DNA from: Chloroflexota bacterium | Lineage (GTDB): Bacteria; Chloroflexota; Dehalococcoidia; Dehalococcoidales; UBA5760 | Assembly (NCBI GenBank): GCA_015222205.1 | Contig: JADFUW010000027.1 | Coordinates: forward strand, 1 to 63,290 | DNA length: 63,290 bases | Direction of reading: 5' to 3' | Part shown: positions 27,401 to 35,062 of the stretch, one piece after another | How positions within the stretch are numbered: position 1 is the stretch's first letter | How the letters are laid out: the number at the start of each line of letters is the position of its first letter | The notes under the pieces: generated by a model | The model's database searches: none | What the model was told of the DNA's origin: nothing | The model's input: only the letters and a program-made list of their open reading frames with translations | Made by a program: the position numbers and the translations under genes

Positions 27401-27433
27401 TGGTGGTGGAGCGGGACTCCCGCCCCACCACCA
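27401..27433 (-). other. Long GC-rich hairpin between the TasA-like and propeller genes
   Basis: TGGTGGTGG and CCACCACCA plus the inner GCGGGA/TCCCGC form a 15-bp stem with one mismatch and a 3-nt loop. There is no T-run after it on the minus strand, so it is more likely a processing, stabilising or partial-termination element than a full terminator. A second hairpin, GCGGGC-TTCC-GCCCGC, lies about 90 nt further along the transcript. ORF 27269-27451 overlapping it has no recognisable features and I do not call it a gene. Confidence 0.6.
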
Positions 27434-27472
27434 CTTTACTGCCACCTCCATCTAACCAACTAGCCACGGGCA

Positions 27473-28555
27473 TTAAGGTGTGTCAAGGTCGTTGTGCCAG
27501 ATGAGATAGGTCTCAAACAGGTAATCGCCGGAGTTCCAGGCTGTCATCTGACCACTAGCACCAGGGGTAGTGGTGCTATAGTCGCTGGATGGGACGAGCC
27601 ATATCTTGGCGCCGAGTGCCAAGTTGTCATCGGGCGAAGTTGGCAGGTCTATAGCAAGGTCTTGTGAACCCGACGTAGATACGATAGCGCCCGAGCCATC
27701 GGTGGTAAAGGTGGCAATCAGAGCACCAGGATTGTTGCCCGCCCATGGGTCGGCGTAGTAGATGAGGCTGTAATCGGTAGTGTTCTGAAGTCCAATGGCA
27801 CTGAAGGTGTAGTCAAAGGTTGAGCCCACCGTGTTGTAATCCAGGTATCCTGCCGTGCCATCACCGAACAGCACCAACCAGTTCTGGCTTTCATCCTTGT
27901 TCTCCAATACTAGCTGGGTGCCTGGCATCTGCTGGGCAAGGAACTCAACGGTGAAGGTCAGGGTATCGCCCTGATACTCATTGCCGGTAGCAGCATCCAG
28001 GTGATAGCTCTGGATGACATGCATCTTTCCACCCGGCGGAATTGAGCCCAATGGTACAGACACGCTGGCGAGGTCGCTAATGAGCACATTCTCGTTAAAC
28101 AGGGTCTGGTGCCATTGGTCCGTCGTTCCCCCAGTTGTAGGGTCGATAATCTCCGAGGACAGGTCATACAAAATCCAGGCATCGATGTCGTTAATGCTGT
28201 CGTTGGGGTCTACCTGCCACTCAGGCTCAGAAGAACATGTGGCACTCCCTACAGGATACGCTGGAGTACCACCGCCGGTGACGAAATCCGTGAGGTGCTT
28301 CCAGACGACGCAGGGGTTAGTGCCCACGTTGGTGATGTCATACTCTACATACCACGTCTCACACGGCTTGGCATCTTCAATGGTGAACGGCGCTGACCAC
28401 GGGTTATCGCCATCAATGGCGATGTCAATGGTTCCCGCCGAGAAGGTGTTATCCGTGCTGGTCTCAGTATCGGTGAACAAAGCCCAGGTTCCACTAGCCA
28501 CCAGGCTGATTACCACCGCTACCGCAATCGCTAAGCCAAGTATTCTCTTTTTCAT
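27473..28555 (-). CDS. TasA/camelysin-like secreted protein
   Basis: A 360-residue protein with a short signal (AIAVAVVISLVASGTWA) followed by LFTDTETSTDNTFSAG, the hallmark of substrates cut by SipW-type signal peptidases. The mature part begins with a camelysin/TasA beta-sandwich (IDIAIDGDNPW, CETWYVEYDITNVGTNPCVV, VPLGSIPPGGKMHVIQSYHLD, YQGDTLTFTVEFLAQQ); the second half is a further beta-rich domain of unknown family. TasA relatives polymerise into extracellular fibres in Firmicutes. ATG start with AAAGGAG. It follows the signal peptidase gene on the same strand. Confidence 0.8.
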   Translation of the reverse strand: MKKRILGLAIAVAVVISLVASGTWALFTDTETSTDNTFSAGTIDIAIDGDNPWSAPFTIEDAKPCETWYVEYDITNVGTNPCVVWKHLTDFVTGGGTPAYPVGSATCSSEPEWQVDPNDSINDIDAWILYDLSSEIIDPTTGGTTDQWHQTLFNENVLISDLASVSVPLGSIPPGGKMHVIQSYHLDAATGNEYQGDTLTFTVEFLAQQMPGTQLVLENKDESQNWLVLFGDGTAGYLDYNTVGSTFDYTFSAIGLQNTTDYSLIYYADPWAGNNPGALIATFTTDGSGAIVSTSGSQDLAIDLPTSPDDNLALGAKIWLVPSSDYSTTTPGASGQMTAWNSGDYLFETYLIWHNDLDTP

Positions 28556-28588
28556 TTCTATTATCTCCTTTAATTAATACCGATATTA

Positions 28589-28604
28589 TTCGCCAATTGG
28601 CGAA
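28589..28604. promoter_or_regulatory. Perfect 16-bp palindrome upstream of the TasA-like gene
   Basis: TTCGCCAATTGGCGAA is fully self-complementary and lies 34 bp upstream of the TasA-like start codon. It could be an operator for an unidentified regulator. A separate Shine-Dalgarno-like GAAAGGAGGTGC lies about 50 bp further upstream with no good start codon after it. Confidence 0.5.
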
Positions 28605-28720
28605 CTCGAAGGGTTAAAAAAATCCTGTTCTCTTTTAATGCACCTCCTTTCATATCTTTATTTAATGCGCTTTTTGTGTCTCTATCTAGTTATGCTGTTC
28701 CCAAGGCATCACCCCTTTTA

Positions 28721-29212
28721 TTAGGCTACCTTCTCAGATTCCCTCAGTTTTTTGCGTATGTCCCGGATAAGGAAGGCAACCAGGACGGCAGCCGGAATAA
28801 CAACTACCAACAACCAGCCGGGCTTGGTCCGGATGAAATTGGACACATAACCCATGCCGGGAATTTTGAATAAGTAAACACCTCTGACATCGGACAGGCT
28901 GACTGCCCACGGGTCAGTGTCTTCCACGGCGTCACCCTTGGTGAGCAGGGTGCTACCATCAACCGAGAGCACCCTGTGCGTGACTAGCTCCGCCCCATGG
29001 AGGTAGGTTACGATGCTCCCCGGTTTTGCCTCACCGCGTATTGGGCCATCTAAGGGACCAATGACTACCATATCCCCCATATTGATAGCTGGCTTCATGC
29101 TCTCACTCCTCACCAGGTACATGTTGTAGTCAGGTGAGAAATGCACAAAAACAAACCCGCCGATAACAACAGCCAGTACTGTGAAAACTACCCAGCCAAG
29201 AACCTTCTTCAC
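28721..29212 (-). CDS. SipW/ER-type signal peptidase I
   Basis: A 163-residue membrane protease with an N-terminal helix (VVFTVLAVVIGGFVFVHF) and a C-terminal helix (PGWLLVVVIPAAVLVAFLI). The catalytic serine is in RSESMKP (Ser38). The usual bacterial lysine is replaced by histidine in LVTHRVL (His79), the Ser-His arrangement of the archaeal/eukaryotic and SipW class. The next three genes encode two proteins with SipW-type cleavage motifs and an anchored partner, so this is the dedicated processing enzyme. GTG start with GAGGTG upstream. Confidence 0.88.
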   Translation of the reverse strand: MKKVLGWVVFTVLAVVIGGFVFVHFSPDYNMYLVRSESMKPAINMGDMVVIGPLDGPIRGEAKPGSIVTYLHGAELVTHRVLSVDGSTLLTKGDAVEDTDPWAVSLSDVRGVYLFKIPGMGYVSNFIRTKPGWLLVVVIPAAVLVAFLIRDIRKKLRESEKVA

Positions 29213-29306
29213 TATCTAAATCACCTCGAGATAAACCAGCAGCTTCCTGTATCTATGCCTCTATTTAGTTAGTCGCTGATTGGGGGAGAAATCCCTCATA
29301 TGGGTG

Positions 29307-29334
29307 AGTATACACCTAAATTACTAAATGTCAA
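29307..29334 (-). promoter_or_regulatory. Promoter of the SipW/TasA-like operon
   Basis: TTGACA (29334-29329), 16 nt, TATACT (29312-29307) on the minus strand, about 95 bp upstream of the signal peptidase start. The -10 lies inside GGTGTATACTCACC, an imperfect palindrome. Confidence 0.75.
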
Positions 29335-29442
29335 CATATATTAACCTCATTTTAAGTTACCATTGGATAAATTTAGATACTATTGGTGCTTGTCAATACC
29401 CTTCTAACAGAAGCTATCCAACACTCCGCTATAATGTTAAGT

Positions 29443-29469
29443 AAAGGCAAGGTAATTGAACTTGCCTTT
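29443..29469 (+). terminator. Intrinsic terminator-like hairpin
   Basis: AAAGGCAAG and CTTGCCTTT form a perfect 9-bp stem with a 9-nt loop, followed by TCTCTT. No plus-strand gene precedes it, so it may be a leftover of deleted DNA or act on the minus strand for readthrough from the IS remnant. ATTAGTACTAAT, a 12-bp palindrome, lies 23 bp further on. Confidence 0.5.
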
Positions 29470-29516
29470 TCTCTTATGGGATATATATAGTATTAGTACT
29501 AATGTATTATGCTTTA

Positions 29517-29729
29517 TCAAGCGAGGCTGGTAGGGCAAGTGTGGTCAAATGCTTTAACGCTGACCTTCGGGCAAGAGGGCTTACCATTTTTTGTGTTGAT
29601 TTCCTTAAGCAGCTCGTTATCCAGAGCTTGCTGAGCTATTATCCGCTTCAGCCTGGCGTTTTCTTCCTCCAATACCTTCAAGTGTTTAAGCTCAGGGAGA
29701 GTCATCCCACCATATCTGCTTGTTTTCAC
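29517..29729 (-). pseudogene. IS3-family transposase OrfA remnant
   Basis: The 70-codon ORF contains RYGGMTLPELKHLKVLEEEN and then ARLKRIIAQQALDNELLKEI, the leucine-zipper end of IS3-type OrfA. The helix-turn-helix half is missing: MKTSRY, a normal OrfA start, is joined directly to the internal GGM motif, as if an internal segment had been deleted. No OrfB follows. The segment just upstream on the minus strand (CCCCCCGAAAATAGGCCCAC) may be the old terminal repeat. The 8-bp inverted repeat CTCCTGTA/TACAGGAG (29737-29759) is next to it. Confidence 0.75.
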
Positions 29730-29759
29730 GATTACCCTCCTGTAGTTATTTTACAGGAG

Positions 29760-29951
29760 TCTCGCATTCAATGTGGGCCTATTTTCGGGGGGCAGGCCAG
29801 CAGCACTCTTGAATACTTTACTTAATGCCTAACTTAATACCTGCTTCTAGGGCAGTCGTCTTTGTGAACTAGACAGAGATGACCGAAGTGGGGTAATATT
29901 TAACAGGTTATATTATTGGCTGGGGTTAAAGAGCCACCAGGGGGTGATAGA
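29760..29951 (+). other. Intergenic region upstream of glnA
   Basis: About 190 bp between the IS remnant and glnA. Apart from the possible IS end near 29775-29800 I see no RNA gene, riboswitch or convincing promoter; the stretch GGGGTAATATTTAACAGGTT is AT-rich and could hold a -10. Confidence 0.4.
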
Positions 29952-31286
29952 ATGAGCGAAAAGGAAAAAGCAAAAGAGTATGTCCTCAAAACAGTCAAGG
30001 ATAGGGATGTCAAGTTAGTAAGTCTCTGGTTCACAGATATTCTAGGCTTTCTTAAGAGTTTTGACATTGCCCCCCGCGGGTTGGAAGGGGCTTTGGCTGA
30101 CGGGATAGGATTTGACGGCTCCTCTGTTGAGGGGTTTGCCAGGGTTGATGAGAGCGATATGATAGCCCTGCCCGACCCGGCTACTTTTCAGGTCCTGCCC
30201 TGGAGCCAAACGGAATATCCGGTAGCTAGAATGTTCTGTGATATTGTAAGACCCGGCGGAAAGCCCTTTGAGGGTGACCCCCGCTATGTATTAAAGAGAA
30301 ACCTCGGGAGAGCATCTGACCTGGGTTATACCTTCAATGTAGGCCCGGAACTGGAGTACTTCTATTTTCAGAACCCAGAGGGGACCCACATTCTGGATGA
30401 AGGTGGTTATTTTGATTTGACGCCTCCTGATATAGCCAGTGGTTTAAGACTGGAGACGGTACTTATCCTGGAGCAGATGGGTATTGGCATTGAGACCAGT
30501 CATCATGAGGTGGCTACGAGCCAGCATGAGATAGACCCGCTTTATACCGATGCCCTGACCATGGCTGAGAGCGTCATGACCTGCCGATTGGTTATTAAAG
30601 AGGTGGCTCAGAGACACGGTGTCTACGCAACTTTTATGCCTAAGCCTATCTTCGGTGTCAACGGTAGTGGTATGCATGTGCACCAGTCATTGTTTCAAGG
30701 TAACAGGAATGCCTTTTTTGATAAGAATGACCCATACTATCTATCAAAAGTAGCTAGACACTACACTGCTGGTCTATTGAAGCATGCTCCTGAGATTACC
30801 TCGGTGGTTAGCCAGTGGCTCAATTCCTATAAGCGGTTGGTTCCCGGCTATGAGGCGCCGGTATATATCTCCTGGGCAAGAAGAAACCGGTCAGATATGA
30901 TTAGGGTTCCTGAGTATCAATTAGGGAGGGAAAAGGCGACCAGGGTTGAATTTAGGGTTCCTGACCCGGCCTGCAATCCTTACCTGGCTTTCAGTGTAAT
31001 GCTAGCCGCTGGTCTGGAGGGCATTGAGCAGAAGTATGAACTGGCTGACCCTGTTGAGGAAAATGTTTTTGAGATGAGCAGTGAGGAGAAGGAGCAAAGG
31101 GGAATAGGTACTTTGCCCATGAACCTGTCTGACGCGATAAGTGTAACCGAAAAAAGTGAGCTGGTAAGAAAAGTCCTTGGCGACCATGTCTTTGATAGCT
31201 TTATCAGAAATAAGAAGATTGAGTGGGAGCAGTACCGTAGTCAGGTAACGGAATATGAACTAAAAAGATACTTACCTATTCTCTAA
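29952..31286 (+). CDS. glnA: Glutamine synthetase type I
   Basis: Makes glutamine from glutamate, ammonia and ATP. From ATG 29952 (ribosome site AGGGGGTGATAG) the protein has 444 residues, the length of the GSI-alpha class that lacks the adenylylation insert. Motifs: GIGFDGSSVEGFARVDESD, the ATP-binding NPEGTHILDE region, VNGSGMHVHQSL (KPxxGxNGxGMHxHxS) and RRNRSDMIRVP. Regulation is probably by feedback, not covalent modification. Confidence 0.96.
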   Translation: MSEKEKAKEYVLKTVKDRDVKLVSLWFTDILGFLKSFDIAPRGLEGALADGIGFDGSSVEGFARVDESDMIALPDPATFQVLPWSQTEYPVARMFCDIVRPGGKPFEGDPRYVLKRNLGRASDLGYTFNVGPELEYFYFQNPEGTHILDEGGYFDLTPPDIASGLRLETVLILEQMGIGIETSHHEVATSQHEIDPLYTDALTMAESVMTCRLVIKEVAQRHGVYATFMPKPIFGVNGSGMHVHQSLFQGNRNAFFDKNDPYYLSKVARHYTAGLLKHAPEITSVVSQWLNSYKRLVPGYEAPVYISWARRNRSDMIRVPEYQLGREKATRVEFRVPDPACNPYLAFSVMLAAGLEGIEQKYELADPVEENVFEMSSEEKEQRGIGTLPMNLSDAISVTEKSELVRKVLGDHVFDSFIRNKKIEWEQYRSQVTEYELKRYLPIL

Positions 31287-31318
31287 TTCTCTAACAGGGT
31301 GCTAGCTTACGAAAGACT

Positions 31319-32791
31319 ATGAACTTTGAGACTATTATCGGACTAGAGGTGCATGCCCAGCTACTTACTAAGAGCAAGATGTTCTGTCGCTGCAATGCTG
31401 ATTATGCTGATACTCCACCTAATACCTGTGTCTGTCCGGTGTGCCTGGGGATGCCTGGCGTCCTGCCTGTCATCAATCAGCAGGCGGTGGACTATACAGT
31501 AATGACTGCCCTGGCACTAAACTGCACTATCCCTGGTTACACTAAGTTTGACCGTAAGAACTATCCCTATCCTGATTTGATGAAAGGCTACCAGATTTCG
31601 CAGTATGATGCCCCCCTGGGGCAAAGGGGTTGGTTAATTATTGAGGTTAGTGGTAACAAGAAGAGGGCAGGCATAACTCGTGTTCACCTAGAAGAAGATG
31701 TTGCCAAGCTGGTACATCGTGTCTCTCCGGATGGGAAACCCTATAGTCTGGTGGATGTCAATCGTTCTGGGGTGCCGCTAATGGAGGTTGTGGGTGAGCC
31801 GGACCTGAGTTCCTCTGAAGAAGCCAGGCAATACCTGATAAAGCTACGTAGCATACTTCAATATCTGGGTGTATCTACGGGGAATATGGAAGAGGGGAGC
31901 TTTCGGTGTGATGCCAATATCAGTATTCGTCCTGAGGGTAGCACAGAGCCTCTAGCTAAGGTCGAGGTCAAGAATATGAACAGCTTCAGGGCGGTCTACT
32001 GTGCCTTGGAGTATGAAGCCAGGCGACAGAGAAAGGCAGCTAGCGAGGGCAAAAAACTTGTTCAGGAGACCAGGGGGTGGGTAGAGGAAGGGGGGAAGAC
32101 GGTTTCTATGCGAAGCAAAGAGTATGCCCACGATTACCGCTACTTCCCTGAGCCAGACCTGCCCCCACTAATTCTAAGCCATGAGCGGGTGGAGGCAATA
32201 AGGTCAAGGCTTCCCGAGTTACCCGATGCTAGGCGCCAACGATTCATAGCTGAATATGGCCTCCCGGACTATGATGCCAGCCTGCTTACCAGCTCCCGGG
32301 AAATGGCTGACTATTTTGAAGACTGTTTGAAGGCTGAAGAGCATCAGAAGCTGCTGTCGGCTAAGGGGACTAAGGAGGTGAGTAATTGGCTTCTGGGTGA
32401 GGTTAGCCGTATAATAAACGCTACGGGTAGCAATATAGGTGAGTTCAGAGGAAGAGTTAGTCCTGAGCAGCTTTGTGAACTAATATCATGCTCTCACAGT
32501 AGTATTAATACTGCCACGGCTAAATCTGTGCTTGAGGAGATGTTTAATACTGGGAAAGATGCTGCTGATATTGTTACCCGGCAGGGGCTTAACCAGATAA
32601 GTGATAGTCATGAGCTTGCAAAAACAGTCATTGAAGTGATAGGCTCTAATGCTCAGGCCGTGGCTGATTATAAGGCAGGCAAAGCACAGTCTCTTAAGTT
32701 TCTCCTCGGACAGGTAATGAAGGCAACCCAGGGGCGTGCCAATCCGCAGGTAGTAAACGAATTATTAAAGCGAAAGCTTGAGGAAGAATAG
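31319..32791 (+). CDS. gatB: Aspartyl/glutamyl-tRNA amidotransferase subunit B
   Basis: GatB of the GatCAB complex, which converts Glu-tRNA(Gln) and/or Asp-tRNA(Asn) to the amides. 490 residues with FETIIGLEVHAQL, the zinc cysteines CRCNADY...CPVCLG, YPYPDLMKGYQISQYD, and the tRNA-binding YqeY-like tail. GatA and GatC are not in the window. It follows glnA closely, and glutamine is the amide donor, a sensible pairing. Confidence 0.97.
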   Translation: MNFETIIGLEVHAQLLTKSKMFCRCNADYADTPPNTCVCPVCLGMPGVLPVINQQAVDYTVMTALALNCTIPGYTKFDRKNYPYPDLMKGYQISQYDAPLGQRGWLIIEVSGNKKRAGITRVHLEEDVAKLVHRVSPDGKPYSLVDVNRSGVPLMEVVGEPDLSSSEEARQYLIKLRSILQYLGVSTGNMEEGSFRCDANISIRPEGSTEPLAKVEVKNMNSFRAVYCALEYEARRQRKAASEGKKLVQETRGWVEEGGKTVSMRSKEYAHDYRYFPEPDLPPLILSHERVEAIRSRLPELPDARRQRFIAEYGLPDYDASLLTSSREMADYFEDCLKAEEHQKLLSAKGTKEVSNWLLGEVSRIINATGSNIGEFRGRVSPEQLCELISCSHSSINTATAKSVLEEMFNTGKDAADIVTRQGLNQISDSHELAKTVIEVIGSNAQAVADYKAGKAQSLKFLLGQVMKATQGRANPQVVNELLKRKLEEE

Positions 32792-33016
32792 ATGCAAACC
32801 AATCTTAATATAGCCCAGATTATATTATCTATAGCCTTGATACTGATTATTTTATTTCAGGTTAGAGGTGGTGGACTGGGGGGTATCTTTGGTCAGCAGA
32901 GTAGCGTCTATCGGACTAGGCGAGGTGTGGAGCAGATATTGTTTCGACTTACCATCGTCTTTGTGGTTACATTTCTGGTGATCGCGGTGCTGACGCTTAA
33001 GTTGGGCATAGCATGA
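32792..33016 (+). CDS. secG: Preprotein translocase subunit SecG
   Basis: A 74-residue protein with two membrane helices (LNIAQIILSIALILIILFQV and FRLTIVFVVTFLVIAVLTL) flanking GGGLGGIFGQQSSVYRTRRG, the SecG signature. It starts on the base after the gatB stop, so expression is coupled. It assists SecYEG export. Confidence 0.93.
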   Translation: MQTNLNIAQIILSIALILIILFQVRGGGLGGIFGQQSSVYRTRRGVEQILFRLTIVFVVTFLVIAVLTLKLGIA

Positions 33017-33111
33017 CTAAATAGAGTATACTCCCCTCCAGCCCTAGTCTGAGTGTTTTTTATTGATAGATTATCTTGTGGCTGGCCGGCATGGTCTTTG
33101 GAGGGTAACTT

Positions 33112-33456
33112 CTGGAAGCGATAGAAGTAGCGCGTCGGGTAATAGAGGCTGCTAGTAATAAAAAGGCTACCGATATTGTGTTGCTGGATACTCGGCAGGT
33201 GTGCAGCTTTACCGATTACTTTGTAATGTGCAGTGGTGACAGCCGCCAGCAGATTGAGGCTATTCGTGATGAAGTTAGCCGGGCATTAAAGAAGGAAGGC
33301 GTTTTACCTCACCACTGTGAAGGTACCGTAGACTCAGGATGGCTGCTTATTGATTTTAACGATGTTATCGTGCACATCTTTACCCCCCCCGAGCGGGAAC
33401 GATACCACTTAGACAGGCTATGGAATGAGGCTGCCCTAGTAGTCAGAATCCAGTAA
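33112..33456 (+). CDS. rsfS: Ribosome silencing factor RsfS, probable CTG start
   Basis: RsfS binds uL14 and blocks subunit joining in starvation. The track begins at an internal GTG (33178), but the conserved N-terminus is encoded upstream: LEAIEVARRVIEAASNKKAT, equivalent to the family's M-E-x-x-E-x-A. That frame is closed by TAA at 33106-33108, and no ATG, GTG or TTG lies between. CTG at 33112 sits six bases after GGAGGG, an ideal ribosome site. I therefore place the start at CTG, giving 114 residues. The core DxRxxCSFTDYFVMCSG and VHIF segments are intact. Confidence 0.85.
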   Translation: MEAIEVARRVIEAASNKKATDIVLLDTRQVCSFTDYFVMCSGDSRQQIEAIRDEVSRALKKEGVLPHHCEGTVDSGWLLIDFNDVIVHIFTPPERERYHLDRLWNEAALVVRIQ

Positions 33457-33479
33457 CCCGGTGCTAATCTATATGGGTT

Positions 33480-33896
33480 TTAAGCGAAAATTTCAGCTTC
33501 GTTAAAGAAGAGTCTAATTTCCTCGGTGGCCGTTTCTGTCGAATCAGAGCCGTGAACACTGTTGTGTTCGATATCTAGGCCAAAGTCACCCCTGATGGTT
33601 CCGGCTTCCGCTTTAGACGGGTCGGTCGGTCCCATTGTTTTTCTAATTAACTCCACTGCCTTATCACCCTCAAAGACCAGGGCGATTATCGGTGCCGAGG
33701 TGATGTAACCTACTAAACTTTCAAAGAAGGGTTTATCTTTGTGGACAGCGTAGTGGCGTTGGGCTAAGGTTTTATCCAGGTGGAGCATCTTTGCTGCTAC
33801 CAACTTGAGTCCTGTTTTCTCCAATCGGCTGATGATAGCGCCCGCCAGACCTCTCTCTAAAGCATCGGGCTTGATAAGTACTAGAGACCTTTGCAT
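33480..33896 (-). CDS. ndk: Nucleoside diphosphate kinase
   Basis: Transfers the gamma phosphate between NTPs and NDPs through a phosphohistidine. 138 residues with RSLVLIKPDALERGLAG at the start, RKTMGPTDP, and the active-site HGSDSTETA with the histidine in NSVHGSD. Last gene of the thiL-to-ndk minus-strand run and converging with rsfS. Confidence 0.97.
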   Translation of the reverse strand: MQRSLVLIKPDALERGLAGAIISRLEKTGLKLVAAKMLHLDKTLAQRHYAVHKDKPFFESLVGYITSAPIIALVFEGDKAVELIRKTMGPTDPSKAEAGTIRGDFGLDIEHNSVHGSDSTETATEEIRLFFNEAEIFA

Positions 33897-33931
33897 TTTA
33901 TCTATTTAGCTCCTTTAATTATACTTACTAT

Positions 33932-34597
33932 CTATGAAAGGTTGACCAGACCCTCTAAATCAGCTGCTGTTACCCTCTCCAGGGTATCAACCACCAGGTT
34001 AGCCTCAGCCAGGCTTATCTCAGGGTTAGTATTGGTAACGGCTAGGCAGTGCATGCCAGCCCTCTTGGCAGCTCTAACGCCGGCAATAGCATCCTCAATG
34101 ACGACGCAGTTTTGGGGCTTAATCCCCAGTTTCTCTGCCGCCAGCAGAAAGCCTTGGGGACTTGGTTTACCCTCTGTGACCTCTCTACCAGAGATGACAA
34201 CCTGGAAGCAGTTTTCTATATCTAGTTCCCTGGTGACCAATTGGATATTTGCTATGGGGGCTGATGAAGTCAGTGCCACAGAAAAGCCATACTCTTTAAG
34301 TGATTTTAGCAGTTTTACTGCCCCCGGTAGTGGCTTTACGCTATTTTTAACGCTCTGGCGGAAGTTCTCCTCTTTCTCAGTGGCAATGGCTTCTATTTCA
34401 GCAGGCGAAGTGTCTTTTCCCAGTGTCTTTCTGATTATAGTGTCATTCCTCTGGCCAAAATTGCGCCTGAAGTCAGCCTCGGTAAAGTCTATACCCTGTT
34501 TACGAAAGACCCCTTGCCAGGCTTTGAAGTGATAAGGAGCGGTGTCAGCGATTACCCCGTCCATATCCCAGATTACCGCCTTATTGGGTATTACTAT
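33932..34597 (-). CDS. HAD-superfamily phosphatase (beta-phosphoglucomutase-like), start codon not canonical
   Basis: A HAD hydrolase with C1 cap. The track starts at ATG 34564 inside the catalytic motif, which removes the nucleophile: the frame continues upstream as KAVIWDMDGVIADTAPYHF, and the first Asp of DxD lies before that ATG. Upstream there is only TAA, then no ATG/GTG/TTG. AGGAGG stands eight bases before an ATA at 34597, so an AUA start is the most likely reading; ATA 34591 is an alternative. Other motifs: ALTSSAPIANI, a Lys in GKPSPQGFLLAA, and VVIEDAIAGVRAAKRAG. Substrate unknown. It overlaps the end of the thioesterase gene. Confidence 0.75.
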   Translation of the reverse strand: MVIPNKAVIWDMDGVIADTAPYHFKAWQGVFRKQGIDFTEADFRRNFGQRNDTIIRKTLGKDTSPAEIEAIATEKEENFRQSVKNSVKPLPGAVKLLKSLKEYGFSVALTSSAPIANIQLVTRELDIENCFQVVISGREVTEGKPSPQGFLLAAEKLGIKPQNCVVIEDAIAGVRAAKRAGMHCLAVTNTNPEISLAEANLVVDTLERVTAADLEGLVNLS

Positions 34598-35042
34598 TGG
34601 GCTTACCTCCTTCGCTACTAAAAATTATCGTTTTTGAACTGATGTATTGTGTTGCTTTAGCCTCAGTTATTACGGTGCCGTCCCTAAAGGTTAGCCTGGC
34701 TTCAGTCTCGGCAAATCTTCGCTCCTTTCTGGTCACCCAGGCGGTGATAATAAGTGGTTGGCCTATTAAGGCTGGCCGCTTGAGCTTGATTTCCATAGTG
34801 GCGGTGACACCGGCTACCTCCTCGTAGTAGGCGGCGTAAGCCATAGCCTCATCAAGGAGGGTGGTTAGAATGCCGCCATGGATAATTCCTTTCCATCCCT
34901 GGTGTAGCTCAGTCGGCGTAAATTCAGATTTGACTACCTTGCCATCCCAATCAAATTTTAATTTCAGACCGCAAGGGTTATTCTGCCCGCAGCCAAAACA
35001 GAGGTCGCTGGCGGCAACTGATATTTCTTTCCCAGTTTCCAT
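34581..35042 (-). CDS. Hotdog-fold thioesterase (PaaI-like)
   Basis: A 153-residue hotdog protein with an N-terminal Cys pair region (DLCFGCGQNNPCGLKLKF) and the thioesterase motif WKGIIHGGILTTLLDEAMAYA. The tail has FAETEARLTFRDGTVITEAKA. Proteins of this type hydrolyse acyl-CoA thioesters; the substrate is not visible. It lies between tsaB and the HAD gene on the same strand. Confidence 0.85.
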   Translation of the reverse strand: METGKEISVAASDLCFGCGQNNPCGLKLKFDWDGKVVKSEFTPTELHQGWKGIIHGGILTTLLDEAMAYAAYYEEVAGVTATMEIKLKRPALIGQPLIITAWVTRKERRFAETEARLTFRDGTVITEAKATQYISSKTIIFSSEGGKPNSNTQ

Positions 35043-35062
35043 TTTGAACTTCCATTCTATCG

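Noticed and set aside
27269-27451. 60-aa ORF between the TasA-like and propeller genes
   Set aside because: Covers the hairpins, no ribosome site for its start, Trp/Gly/Pro-rich nonsense composition.
33891-34532. 213-aa plus-strand ORF
   Set aside because: Exact antisense of the HAD phosphatase; Ser-rich shadow.
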